Assembly: GCA_963578475.1 (NCBI GenBank)
Contig: CAUZCL010000019.1
Span: forward strand, 21,527-85,526
Direction of reading: 5' to 3'
DNA length: 64,000 bases
From: SMYC01 sp963578475
Lineage (GTDB): Bacteria > Acidobacteriota > Vicinamibacteria > Marinacidobacterales > SMYC01
Position 1 is the stretch's first letter, and the number at the start of each line of letters is the position of its first letter. Shown one piece after another: positions 63,991-64,000 of this stretch. Position numbers and translations under genes: made by a program. The notes under the pieces are model-generated. The model searched no databases and had not been told where the DNA came from. It saw only the letters and a program-made list of their open reading frames with translations.

Positions 63991-64000
63991 GGACTGGAAG

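Overview
The window looks like a chromosomal stretch of a GC-rich, Gram-negative bacterium. LpxB, a TonB-type C-terminal domain, an MCE/MlaD-like lipoprotein remnant and an outer-membrane barrel argue for two membranes. A GWxTD-domain protein, TPR/TolB-type regulator remnants, S9 and S41 peptidase-like proteins and periplasmic ankyrin proteins together resemble Acidobacteriota. That placement is an inference from gene content only. No rRNA and no CRISPR array were seen.

Layout. (1) 1-16.2 kb is a patchwork of intact genes (SGNH hydrolase, OppF, NHL lipoprotein, PQQ dehydrogenase, CorA, a hydrolase-like lipoprotein) and many broken ones (acetamidase/aldo-keto reductase chimera, headless OppD, solute-binding-protein tails, TolB and alpha/beta-hydrolase pieces, frameshifted pterin dehydratase, truncated flavin oxidoreductase). 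(2) 16.2-22.1 kb, minus strand: a coupled run BoxR regulator, S9-like protein, SerB-SerA fusion, conserved hypothetical protein, metallophosphoesterase. (3) 22.1-29.2 kb, plus strand: a benzoyl-CoA box operon (boxC, boxB, enoyl-CoA hydratase, thiolase, enoyl-CoA isomerase-like protein, acyl-CoA dehydrogenase). (4) 29.2-38.6 kb: phosphatase, serine hydrolase and peroxiredoxin among a second zone of decayed and chimeric genes. (5) 38.6-45.7 kb: a membrane-anchored, Tat-exported, selenocysteine-containing formate dehydrogenase operon with FlK-like thioesterase, ankyrin protein and FdhE, then a convergent ankyrin-TonB protein. (6) 45.7-62.5 kb: mostly intact housekeeping and envelope genes (membrane protein, MltG, RuvX, RtcA-like, EnvC-like, S41-like, GWxTD, TPR lipoprotein, HflX, RsgA, LpxB) and a coupled three-gene export cassette with a matrixin protease. 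(7) 62.5-64 kb: tRNA-Thr(CGU), an integrase remnant pointing at it and a disrupted transposase, i.e. the likely edge of an integrated element.

How the genes may work together. BoxC releases formate when it opens the aromatic ring, and the formate dehydrogenase 9 kb downstream could harvest it for the quinone pool. The local beta-oxidation genes supply isomerase, hydratase and thiolase steps toward acetyl-CoA and succinyl-CoA. BoxA, BoxD, the benzoate-CoA ligase and a 3-hydroxyacyl-CoA dehydrogenase are absent from the window. BoxR sits divergently, with a 14-bp palindrome in the intergenic region. Three proteins (S9-like, S41-like, RtcA-like) appear to have lost catalytic residues while keeping full-length frames. 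The chimeric and frameshifted genes cluster at 0-16 and 31-38.6 kb, which suggests local decay by deletion. Because some frameshifts fall in short homopolymers, base-calling error cannot be excluded for every one of them.
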